The position numbers and the translations under genes are program-made. 64,000 bases of DNA, from NCBI RefSeq assembly GCF_024323335.1, contig NC_066583.1:16724665-16788664 (forward strand), in the 5' to 3' direction. A model generated the notes under the pieces. The model had not been told where the DNA came from. It searched no databases and saw only the letters and a program-made list of their open reading frames with translations. This DNA is from Lathyrus oleraceus (taxonomy: Eukaryota > Streptophyta > Magnoliopsida > Fabales > Fabaceae). Below are positions 1 to 11,700 of this stretch, piece after piece; the first letter of the stretch is position 1, and every line of letters starts with the position of its first letter.

Positions 1-233
1 TATTAAAATAAAAGAATACGATCTAACAGAAATTAAGTGGAAATTAAGGATAACTCAAGATTCATATCACAGAAATAAAACCGAAACATAATAAAAATTA
101 AACCCTTAAAATAAGACTGATTAGAAACCATAACAGTAACAGGAACATGAAATAATACAATAATAACCAATTGATCATCATCATCTTAAACTTAAACTGG
201 TAAAGTGGTGAGTGATCAAGAGATATTAAAAGG
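1..233. other. 3' flank of the DUF7086 gene
   Basis: AT-rich sequence downstream of the minus-strand gene ending at 234. It presumably contains the 3' UTR. I see no other gene, repeat or clear polyadenylation signal. Confidence 0.5.
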
Positions 234-1058
234 TCAGACAGATTGAAGTTGCTTGCAGAGTGCAAGATATGTTGAGTAAAGAACTCTATCTTTCGCGCCG
301 GTTCGATGATCGTTGTTGTATTTGCAGCAATATCTCAACTGTGTGATATTGCAGCAGCCAAGCATTTGTCCCAGAAACAAAAACAACCAATTGATCTTCT
401 TTTTCTTCTCAGCAATGATTGGCTTCACGCAGTTTTTCTTATTACAATGCATACAGTCCGGCAATGTTGGATTCTTCCATATATTTAGTGGCGCCCTCTC
501 GTTCATGGCTCGGCTATTTTTCAAAATATAGTCGTAGATTTCAGGAAACTTGTCTCTCACGTCAAATGATATTTGGAATTTCCTTTCGCATTTGTTGCAC
601 TCAACATCTCCTTTGATATCAAAGATTTCCTTTTGGAGAAGATAATCGAAACTGTGAACTCTTGCTCTTCGGTTAGTAGCCCATACGAAAGGTGCATCAA
701 TAGTATCAGTTCTTTGATCGTCACGGCGAGCGCGTTTGCAAGGACGTGATGCCGGAGGAAGCAAATTCAAGATTGGTTGTTGAGGTGGTGGGATTACTTG
801 AGGAAACAAACTGTGAAACTGAAACAATGTCGGTTCTAGAAGATAACTCTGAGCCGGTGGTTGAGATGGTGGGACTGGTTGAGAAAACATGTTCAGAAAA
901 GGAGTCTGAACCGGTTCTGGTTCTGGAACAGCACTCTGAACCGGTTCTGAAACAGGATTTTGTAGTGTTAGTTCTAAAGAAGAGTTATGTTCTGTAAGAG
1001 GAGCTTCAACAGGTGGTCGAGGTGGTGGGTTTGTTTCGGAAAACATGCCCTTGCCCAT
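234..1058 (-). CDS. DUF7086-domain protein, putative zinc-binding, host gene
   Basis: Single-exon frame of 274 codons with an ATG at 1058 and a TGA at 234. Residues 1-105 are rich in Pro, Gln, Ser and Glu-Pro-Val repeats and look disordered. A basic cluster CKRARRDD near residue 107 could be a nuclear localisation signal. The C-terminal half (about 125-274) carries two CxxC pairs (CNKC and CMHC) and the segments INWLFLFLGQMLGCC and NNDHRTGAKDRVLY, which I recognise as the plant DUF7086 domain; its biochemical role is unknown. The frame has no breaks, and the codon use and composition are unlike the retroelements nearby. It is the only credible host gene in the window. An alternative is a recent pseudogene that has stayed open, which I think less likely. 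Confidence 0.85.
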   Translation of the reverse strand: MGKGMFSETNPPPRPPVEAPLTEHNSSLELTLQNPVSEPVQSAVPEPEPVQTPFLNMFSQPVPPSQPPAQSYLLEPTLFQFHSLFPQVIPPPQQPILNLLPPASRPCKRARRDDQRTDTIDAPFVWATNRRARVHSFDYLLQKEIFDIKGDVECNKCERKFQISFDVRDKFPEIYDYILKNSRAMNERAPLNIWKNPTLPDCMHCNKKNCVKPIIAEKKKKINWLFLFLGQMLGCCNITQLRYCCKYNNDHRTGAKDRVLYSTYLALCKQLQSV

Positions 1059-1130
1059 GATTGTGTCCTAGTAGAGAGGAAACTGACAGAGAATATGGTT
1101 GTGTGGTAGAAGAGAGTAAGTAACTTTTGT

Positions 1131-1140
1131 AATATATATA
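1131..1140 (-). promoter_or_regulatory. candidate TATA box of the DUF7086 gene
   Basis: On the minus strand TATATATATT lies about 75 bp upstream of the ATG at 1058, a normal distance for a plant core promoter with a short 5' UTR. The surroundings are AT-rich, so the call rests on position alone. Confidence 0.4.
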
Positions 1141-1776
<636 letters not shown>

Positions 1777-1910
1777 GGGTAATGCAATCTTGTTCTTGTG
1801 CCTTAGGGGCACATGTTAAAAACTAATTGTAGAAATGTTTTCTTGGAACTTGTGCATGGTCATTATCAAAATTTTATAATTAATATTTTTATTATTTTTT
1901 TTAATATAAA

Positions 1911-2138
<228 letters not shown>

Positions 2139-2272
2139 ATGAAACTCATAGATGAGTATGTATGAAACTGATGTATATCGTCGTGTATGTGCATGAGTAT
2201 AATAGGTGAGCTAGCATGGAACTCTAAATACAAGAGTCATGGCATTATAAGGAACTAACTATCATGAATGCA

Positions 2273-2548
2273 AAACTTATAATTTTGTGTTAAAAAAAAG
2301 AAGTAATTAATATTTTTATTATCAATATTATTAAAAACTGCTTGTAAATAATTGATTAATTTGTTGAAAATGTATATGAAAATTAAAAATTGGTTTGCGT
2401 TAATAATGAATTTTGTTGATAATTATTATTAAACTTATAATTTTGTGTTAAAAAAAAGAAGTAATTAATATTTTTATTATCAATATTATTAAAAACTGCT
2501 TGTAAATAATTGATTAATTTGTTGAAAATGTATATGAAAATTAAAAAT
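2273..2548. repeat. 118-bp direct duplication
   Basis: Positions 2273-2390 and 2431-2548 read as identical 118-bp copies starting AAACTTATAATTTTGTG, separated by a 40-bp spacer (2391-2430). This is a local duplication of an AT-rich segment. Confidence 0.9.
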
Positions 2549-4607
2549 ATATATGATAAACTCAAGAATATCGTATAGTTTGAAATAAAAATACTACTAC
2601 ATTATTTAACTTTCAGGAGAAAAATTGCTTGTATGTGAAAGAAAACTGAAATAAAGGCAACTTTTAATAAAAGTAAACTTATAAACCTTTGATAGAAAGT
2701 TTTGTATTGAAAAAAGTAAATTTAAATTTTTGAGAAAGTCAATATACAAGTTAAAAAAACATTACTTAATTTCTTAACTTATACCAAAAAACAGTAGTTA
2801 GCATTTTCCTACTATTATTAGGAATTTTTGTTTCAAAAGTTTAAAGTTCAGAGTTCAGAGTTCAAAGACCCTTACAAGAGTACTCACAGATAGATTAATA
2901 TAAATATTAGTTTGAATAATTATTTTATTGACTACTTTATTTCGTTAAAATACTAATATGAATAAGTATTTGAATTTCATTAAAATTCAATTATAAATTT
3001 AAGTATATTTGGTTACATCACACATTTTAAGAGTTTTTTTTGGTTTACAAAACACTTGTTAAGAATAGTAATTAAATATATTTAATTTTATTTACTTTAT
3101 ATTTAAAAATAGTACATCTACCAACATATATCTATTATAGTTATCATCTTATCACAATATTAATAATTAATGTGATTTTTTTTAAATAGTATTGATTTAT
3201 ATACATCAACAATTTATTTATATTAATATAATGAATGTATTTGTGTTTTAGAAAAGGTAATATAAAATGTGTATAAAATAATCCTTTTTTGTCTTATATT
3301 TGAATTCAAAATTTTATGATTTTTTTTTTCTTATAATTGAATAATATAGTGTTTTGACCCATTCGATTCAAAAGTGTTCTTAATGCGATATGAGAAATTC
3401 ATTAGAGTTTTAAAATTAACTCCAAGATTGCTCGTTTTTTCTTCAGTTTTGCATCCTCTTTCACCTTTAATATACATGTTGCCTTTGAGTCTCTTTGTCA
3501 GGTGATTGTGAGTGTTTATCTGTTTCCTTCCTTTTTCTCCTCTTATTGGGTGGTCTTGTTTCTTTCACTTTCGTCTTCTTCTCTCCCCTTTAAACATTTC
3601 CTAGTGTGTTCCCTTAGAGATGTGGAGATTGATTTTTGTTAATCAAGATATATTGAGTATATGGCCTTGTAAGGCTTGGAACCTCGACACACCTTTCAAT
3701 CATCATATCTCCAGAAAGGCGAGAGTGATAAATCTTAGAACTATCGTGTATATGGATCGGTTTAGGTTGAATTTAGCAAAATTAAGACCTAACTCATACA
3801 GTGAACACTGGTTTGAGTAAGATAAAATAACCATCCACAACATCATTGGACTAGTTTGAGAAAAATAAAAAATTATTGGGTTGGATTGGGTTACCCAATT
3901 TTTTTCATTTTTTCTTTCTTATATAATTATAAATGATGTGTTATATTATTTTTCAAAAAATGCTCTAACCATTCTTTTCCTAAAAAGTAATTTAGTCTAT
4001 TACCGATATTTTTTTAAAGCATCAATTTTATAAAAACACGATAAAGTTTGTCATAAACATACTTGTAAAAATACGGGTTGCATTACGGTACGATAGTAGC
4101 AAGAATTACATAACATGCGTGTAACTTACAAGAATTAAAATCATGAGTCACAAAATAAAAAATATTCACGAGGCTCTAATTGTAGCAACCAAGATCAACA
4201 CATCGACGTCATCGCTCCTTAAATTACAAAAATTAGTTAATCAATAATCCACGAGTTTCTTGGGCTGGGTCAGTGTTTACCCAAACCCCAATTATTTTGA
4301 ATGAATTTTCATTTTTAAAAACCATGGTGACCTAATAACACGACTCAACCTTTTTTTGTCATTTTGAGTGGATTTGGCCATATTTATTGGGTTTACCCAA
4401 CCCAAAGTACACCCCTACTTGGAACCATATGTATAAAAAAGATCTAAAATGGTGCAAGGACAACATAATTTGAAAAATCATATAAAACAAAACTAAGAAC
4501 TGTTGATGTATGTGTTTGCATGTATAATCAAGAAGTGATTCAAGATGACAAAGCTTTTGGATAGAAGGATACAAGTCAACTAGTAACTGGTTAGTTTTGA
4601 TGATGAC
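2549..4607. other. AT-rich intergenic DNA, no gene seen
   Basis: No open frame with a recognisable protein. A 66-codon plus-strand frame at 3620-3820 has no family I know. An imperfect inverted repeat (3875-3899 against 4386-4406, around TTGGGTTGGGT and its complement), with TAGGGGTGTAC reading outward on the minus strand at about 4407-4417, may be a remnant of a hAT-like MITE. Only one end has the terminal motif. Confidence 0.4.
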
Positions 4608-6141
4608 TGTCATACCCTCAAATTTACCCTACCCCCACATCACCTTATTGAACCCTAATTCATGAGCATACATCCCATACATGTCATCTCATGTGCATCT
4701 ATACTTAATGATCTACAATAATCCACAAACTCAAGGCATGAGATTCATATGTGAAGCCTCAAGATCCTCTGGCCATGTTGAGGTGTGCCCAAGTCACCTT
4801 AACCCTAATTTCCATTCTCAAGCATCCAAAAAACTTGTAGGATCATTCAAGTCATCTCACTAACTCTCCAAACCCAATTTGGATGTTGAGTCCCCTTTGA
4901 AGATGCATCAAGATTCATCTGGTCACCCAAGGACCCTAACCCTAGCTCTTGACCCTATTTGGCTTTATAAGTCATGATTCACCATGAGTTTTTACCATGT
5001 CATTGAGGAACCCTAAAATCCAAATCTTCTTCATACCATAACCTTTAAAACATCTCAATATGCCCCTTTCATCACCAAACCCTAATTTGCCTGACCTTGG
5101 TTCATGATGAAACTTATGGCTCAAGAAACCCTAATTTGGGCACCCTTTGGTCTTTGAACTTGCTTCATTTTTATCATCCAATCACTCAACCACTCATTCA
5201 ATATTAATTCATGTCAATTTTAACCACAATTCACCATTCAAACACTCATCAAATACATGTTACGAGTACTTGGCTTGGTCATGGTTTTTGAACTTTCAAG
5301 GCATTTGATTCACCCATGAACTTAACCTAAAATCACTCCATAAAGCCCAAGCCTAATTTTACATCATGATATGATCATATGAACTAAAAACATCCACCAT
5401 TATGCCGTAAAAATCAAGAAATCACAAAATCACATTTTTAGATCATGTTGGTTGGTTACATTTTGGCAATAATGGCCTATGACAAGTTTCAAAGCCCATA
5501 ACTTTCTCATTTCACAAGCTTTTTAAGTTCCAATTTGAGCAAAATTTCCTAATTGAGTCCCTCTCCAACTTTGATTCAAGGTCAAAGACCTAATTCATTG
5601 AGCAAGGACCTCAATGTTTGCATTGGCCAAGCTGGTCCAACATGCCTACGATGCCCTAAAACATGATCAAGACCACTACTTTACCATATTTCCATTTCCA
5701 AACCACAACTCTTTTTGACCTGGTTCTTTTTACATCCAATCAAGTACATGGCAAGGAACATTTGGCACAAGTTTTGGACAAAATGCAGAAGACAATTTCA
5801 TATGGCATTGGTTCAAAGATTGAAGATCATCCATATGTACAAACCAGACATGCCTCAGCCAGAATTTGCATAGTCATGCACCAATCCCTCAAACCACTTT
5901 GTTCTGATCCCAATAGCCCCCAAACACATTGCAAAACACATCAGGACAAGAATGGAAGTCAACTTGGGTGAAAAACCCCTCACATTTGAAAACCTGATGC
6001 CATGTGAAAAGTGAAGTTTTTCCCAAAATAGAAAAAAGACAAAACCAACACAAATCTGATTCAAACCCTTTGTTGCACCTATTTAATGCTAAGAGGAAAA
6101 ACCAACTGGTCTGGAATGTAAGCAAGGTTAGAACAAAGCCA
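4608..6141 (+). mobile_element. left part of an interrupted LTR-like sequence, plus orientation
   Basis: Begins TGTCATACCCTCAAATTTACC, which resembles the start of the Ogre-like LTR further right (TGTAACACCTCAAAATTTGC). No coding frame. The last five bases (AGCCA, 6137-6141) are the left target-site duplication of the Tekay-type element that splits it; the sequence resumes at 47643 or 47648. Its right end would lie beyond the gap at 48973, so LTR status and its own TSD cannot be confirmed here. Confidence 0.5.
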
Positions 6142-7960
6142 TGTAACACCCCCCAAACTACTACCACTCAAATACATCATACAATTGCATAATCAGAGTA
6201 AATTAAAGCATTCATACACGAGGGCATCACATTTACTTCTTCCAGAAACAACACATGCCATGGTCACATACAAGTAACACTGATTATAAATAAAAACCAA
6301 ATAACCAACATGCAAACTCACACAGCGGAATAACATCTCTCTTCATAAATGGTAAATAGTGATGATTCCCATAAATCATCTACCATAAAATATCGTTTTG
6401 GGCTCTAAGGCCACTCAACATCAAAACCAACATATCCAAATAACAAGATAAACGAGAGCACAACAATATCTCTCAACATCAAAACAAATACAAATAATCC
6501 CATAAACCCAAGTGTTACATGACCAGGGCACTATAGACTACCTAGTCAAAACACAACAAGAACTACCCTCCGAATCTAATCCTTGTGCGAAGCACCACTA
6601 TCTCCGGTACCTGAGCAATGTCGCGATAGAACATCATTCCCACAGAAGGGTGAGAATTCAAATCATTATAGAAAAACATAACAATATGAAATGTATAACT
6701 AACATACATATATTATTAGAATTCGTCACGCTTCATACAAACATGCATCATATCATCTTATTAAAGAATCACATGTTTATCACCATACGACATGGCTCAA
6801 TAATCCACAGGTATTCATTTATAAATACTAAACAATGTACAAAAGTCATATTTCACAACATACCGATTTCATGTACATATTATCATCCATCATCATTTAC
6901 AAATCATCATCAAATATGTATGCAACTTTCACATGATTCCATAATGTATACAAGTCACCATTTTATCACATATATCACAAATATGCACACATATCACATC
7001 AACAATTCATATCAAATGGATCACCTAAAATCCACGTATATACATATCTACCAAAATCATATCCAGACAATCATATCACCTAATCACACAAACAACGATT
7101 CACACCGACACGTGCGACTCAATGTGTGACTCAATGCGATATGCATGTGGATCTCATCCGTTATCATTTCCGGCTTGCCGAGCATCTATCAAATAGACTA
7201 GATAACCACCTATAAATCTTGATTCGGCCTTAAGCTGTCAAACCCCATTTGGCGTTAGGTTTGGGACAAGCAAATAATCTATGTGAGATTACCCAACATT
7301 GCCTCTTTCATAGACTCATGCTAGTGTAAGTGTGCAACAATAATAAGACTCGTGAAATTAATACGATCACAACCCCTTAATCATACATAATCATACCACA
7401 TCTAACATTTGTACAACATACACCTAACATGACTTCAATCTCAAACAATACATCAAATAACATTCATCATCTCATCACAACACATTAACATAAAGCAAAC
7501 AAGCCAATTCATGTTATTCATGTTATTCATCAAATTCACCAATTCACATCATCACATATATAATTTCAAGTATTATGTTTCTTCACAAAATCCATCTAAA
7601 ACCATCCAATGAACGCCAAACAATAGAAAACATGTCATTCACATTCACCACACATACAACATACATCCATATTAGGATTCTTTTGATAAAATATTAATCT
7701 ACTGTTATCAAAAATATCACGTTATAGATAATATTCTTAGCTCCGTAACGGTCCAAACGGCACCTCAAACGGAGTTACGGTTCAAAAGTTATTGAATTTA
7801 CAAGTTTTTCAAAATGCTGTTAAACCAGAAAATTTGCTGTTGTGAAAATTCGGTCAAAAACCAAAAAAACTGCTATTGCGAAAATGCTACTGTCCAGCAT
7901 AAATTTTCATCATAAAATCACATTAATCCATCATTTTTCATGAAATAAATAGTTATACAA

Positions 7961-8055
<95 letters not shown>
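6142..8055 (-). repeat. Tekay 3' LTR, distal segment
   Basis: 1,914 bp matching 36648-37434 plus 45817 to about 46975 of the other LTR. It ends in the (TA)n tract where the Tat element inserted, and the LTR resumes at 18396. Long plus-strand frames in it (for example 6512-7129) are low-complexity His/Ile/Thr runs and not genes. Confidence 0.9.
7963..8055. repeat. (TA)n tract of the Tekay LTR, interrupted by the Tat insertion
   Basis: TA dinucleotide run continuing after the Tat element at 18391-18416. The homologous place in the other Tekay LTR (46843-46975) also carries a TA tract, so the microsatellite belongs to the LTR and predates the Tat insertion. Confidence 0.9.
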
Positions 8056-8059
<4 letters not shown>

Positions 8060-8654
8060 CCGGACTGGGCCATGACCCTAGGCACGGCACGGCCCAATGC
8101 TCGCCAAGCCCACGTCCAAACAGCCATGTCCACACGACCACAAGGACACGTCAGGTGGACGACAGTCCGCCCGACGAACGTCTCCCCGGCCCTTAAACAC
8201 GTGTCGGACAGCGAGCGGGTCCTCCTCATACGATCTCCATCCACTCACCGTCAACCCATGTCGCGGGCACCTCAGTTGTGCCGGGCAGGGCCCTAACGGC
8301 ATCCCACTCACCACGTCACCCAACTCCCCTATATTGCCGCCTTAGGGATAGGGGCAGTTGGACCAGGGGGCAGACTTTGGCCTAGGTCTTAACGCTTCTT
8401 ACGCGTCCCCTGGCAGCTCCTCCTTGGGCCTAGCTAATCCAGCCCATTAGGAGCCTTGGCCCAGCGCTGGGGGCTCACTATAAATACCCCTTTCATGGCA
8501 AAGGGGCAGGTATGCTAACTCACACTCTGATAACCTCATTCTGTACCTTTTCTGACTTAAGCATTGGAGCATCTTGCAGGTACACCCCCCTCTCATTTCA
8601 TTCTCCGGCCCATTCATCAAGACCTTGGAAGGCCCTCCTGATCAGGTGAGATCA
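8056..8654 (+). repeat. Tat 5' LTR (599 bp)
   Basis: Starts TGTTCCGGACTGGGCC and ends GGTGAGATCA. It matches 17792-18390 without a difference that I can see. Confidence 0.95.
8479..8486 (+). promoter_or_regulatory. TATA box in the Tat 5' LTR
   Basis: TATAAATA in a GC-rich context, about 176 bp before the LTR end, the usual place for an LTR core promoter driving genomic RNA. The same box is in the 3' LTR at 18214-18221. Confidence 0.7.
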
Positions 8655-8655
8655 G

Positions 8656-8673
8656 TGGCGCCGTCTGTGGGAA
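8656..8673 (+). other. primer binding site of the Tat element
   Basis: TGGCGCCGTCTGTGGGAA starts one base after the 5' LTR. Its first nine bases match the complement of a tRNA 3' end of the Asp type. This form of PBS is common in plant Tat elements; the exact primer tRNA is uncertain. Confidence 0.8.
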
Positions 8674-8734
8674 CTAGCTATCCCCATCTTCATCAAACGA
8701 GGATCAAAAGCTCATTTATTTCTGTCCTTCCAAC

Positions 8735-11700
8735 ATGGCCGGAGAACAACATAGCGATCACAGCCGTCCCCTCGTCAACTACAATATGGACGACGGCCCG
8801 CCATCCCATGAAGCGGACGTTCGGGACGGTCATCCATCCACCCCGTCTCCAGAGCCCCAAAACAACGGAGATGCCTCTCACGCCCACAATTTAGGGGCAG
8901 AGACATTTCATCCCATTCCCGTTCCCGTTGAAGGAGACGCCGTAATGATTGCCATGGTGAATGCCCTCAATCAGGCCGGTTCTATGCTCCGCCAGCAACA
9001 CGAACGAATCATGGCCCTCGAAGCCGAACGACAAGAGGCCCGGCCCCAGCCGGTGAGTAGGATACAACAACGTTCGGAGCCAACGAAGAAGCGAGGACGT
9101 CGCTCTCCCGAACCCCACGCCAGCAGGGCACGCGCCCGTCGTGACGGTGGTCGAGCGAGAACATCACCAAGGCGCGGGCACAGCCCCGACGACAACGAAC
9201 TGTCTCCCTTAAGGAGCGACGAGGAAGATTTGCACTGCCCCCTATCTCGGGCAATAATGGAAGCCCCGCTCCCCAAAGGCATGGAGAAACCGCCAAACCT
9301 AGCTGTGTACGACGGGACTACAGATCCCGACGATCACGTCGACAACGTCAACGCGATGCTCGACTACCGCAATGATATAACCGGGCACCTCAAATGCCGA
9401 CTGTTCTCAACGACCCTCAGGAAAGGGGCCATGGCCTGGTACAAAAGCTTGGCCCCTGAGTCCATTACGTCATGGAGAGTCATGAGGTCCATGTTCACCC
9501 GGCACTTTACAGCTTCCCGTCGTCACCCCAAGACTGAGGCGACCCTTGAAGCCATAGTGCAGAAGAAGAATGAAACACTGCGCTCATACATCGAGCGATT
9601 CAACCAGGAAGCTGTCGAGGTAGATACCACCGAGCACATGAAGAAGTATCTCCTCGAGAGAGGTCTCTTACCCGGCAGTGAACTTAGCAGAGCCGTAGGG
9701 ATCGAACCTCCCCGCACCTTAAACGAGCTCCTGCATAAAGCCCAGGCCTACATCAGATACGAGGAAAAGCAGGTGGCACACAATGCCCGCAGCGGACGTA
9801 ACGCTGGGGAGACCGAGCACTCAAAACGCGAGGACACGAGCATTTCCCGTCGCAACGGAGACAAACGAAGAGAAGAAAGACCTCGCGAGCTCCGGGAAGG
9901 AAGAGGCCCCGCGGGCAGATATAGCGAGTACACCTTACTGACAGCTCCTCGAGAGCGTATCCTCGCAGAATGTATCAACTCTGAATTTAAGCAGGGCAGG
10001 GTCAGGTTCCCAAAACCATCTGCACCAAAGCCCCACACCGACAAATCAAAGTACTGCCGGTTCCACAGAAGTCACGGGCACGTGACCGAAGACTGCGTCC
10101 ACCTGAAGGATGCGATTGAAATTTTAATCCAAGAAGGGCACCTGAAGCAGTACACGAGGAAGAACGAAGCTCCCAGACACGACGAGCCAGAGAAGAAGAG
10201 ACCCCGGGAAAACACACCCCCTGACAACTCTCCCTATCAAGTGGCCCTCTGCGTGTCACGACCGGAAGATTTCTTCCTCCCCGAACCATTGCCCGAGGGC
10301 AAGATCACTGCACTCAGCCCCTGGGAAGACTTCCCTACCACACTGGTGATATCAGGAGGAGGAACTAACGGGGAATCCACGGCCCTCTCCGTCAAGCGTA
10401 AGTTCGACGAACTCCTACTGACTGCCCCCGAGCAGAAAGCGACATTGACAAAATACCGGGGAAAATCCAACCCAATATCCTTCTTCCTGGAGGAACTCCC
10501 GGGCGGATCCCCGAACTCGGCCATCCCACTATTGATAAGAGCAAAGATGGCCCGATTCGACGTACGACGCATCCTGGTCGACGAAGGCAGCTCAGTGGAT
10601 ATCATGTACGTCCACCTCTTCAAGACTCTGAAGCTAGACAAGACCAACTTAGCCCCCTACGTCGGATCAGATCTCCAAGGATTCAACGGAGCAACAACCA
10701 GACCGTGGGGATATGTTGAGCTCCTCGTCACCTTCGGCGAACAAGAAACGGCCAGGGAAGTCAAAATCCAATTCCTGGTCGTAGACTGTCCGTCTCTCTA
10801 CAATTGCATCTTTGGACGCCCGACACTGGCCGAACTCACCGCGGTCCCATCCACCGTCCACCTGAAGATGAAATACTACACCAAATTGGGACGTGTGGTC
10901 ACCATCCATGGTGACATCGAAGCAGCCCGACGATGCTACGACGCCGCAGTAAAAGGACAGGCCGTAGTCAGCACAAAGAGCAACTGCAACAACAAAAAAC
11001 TCAAGACCGAGGATCCTGCCCGAGGAGTCAACGCCATCGACCTCGACTGTCGCATCGGGCTGGACGAGACCGAAGAGGGGAGGTTCCCCAAGGAACGCTC
11101 TCTCGAACACCCGGTCCGACCAATCCCCGACGGGGAGTTCGAACTCATTCCTCTTGGGGACGATCCGGAAAGGACGGTGAAGATAGGTAAGGGACTACCC
11201 GAGGAAACAAGAGAAGAGCTAGTAGCATGCCTCGAAGAGAACTCCGACCTCTTCGCGTGGAATGCCGCGGAAATGCCCGGGCTGGACCCCGAGATCGCGT
11301 GTCATAAGCTAGCTGTAGACCGGGCAGCCAAGCCCATAGCACAGCGTAGACGCAAGCAATCGCCCGAAAAGGCAGAGGCTGCCGAACGAGCTGTAAAAGA
11401 CCTCTTAGAGGCAAATTTTATTTCTGAAGCCCAGTACACAACCTGGCTCTCTAATGTAGTCCTTGTTAAGAAAAATAATGGAAAATGGCGTATGTGTGTT
11501 GATTATACTGATCTTAATAGGGCTTGCCCGAAAGATGCTTTCCCCCTCCCTAATATAGACTCGCTCGTTGACAACTCTGCAGGTTTTAAACTCTTGTCCT
11601 TCATGGACGCATATAGTGGATACAACCAGATCCCTATGTCGCCCGCAGACAAGAAACACACAGCGTTCATGACCCCAACGGGCAATTACTATTACAACGT

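Noticed and set aside
3620..3820. 66-codon plus-strand frame as a small gene
   Set aside because: No family recognised, no promoter or composition signal, and AT-rich surroundings. Kept only as intergenic DNA.
6512..7129. 205-codon plus-strand frame in the Tekay LTR
   Set aside because: Low-complexity His/Ile/Thr/Asn product of AC-rich LTR sequence. The homologous stretch of the other LTR has only short frames, and it is antisense to the element.
8072..8345. Overlapping 74-108 codon frames in the Tat LTR, repeated in each LTR copy
   Set aside because: GC-rich LTR sequence lacks stops by chance; the frames overlap on both strands and include promoter sequence.
10667..11110. Minus-strand frames opposite Tat gag-pol
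   Set aside because: Shadows of GC-rich coding DNA; unlike the antisense gene at 14818-17237 they have no domain, promoter or splice structure.
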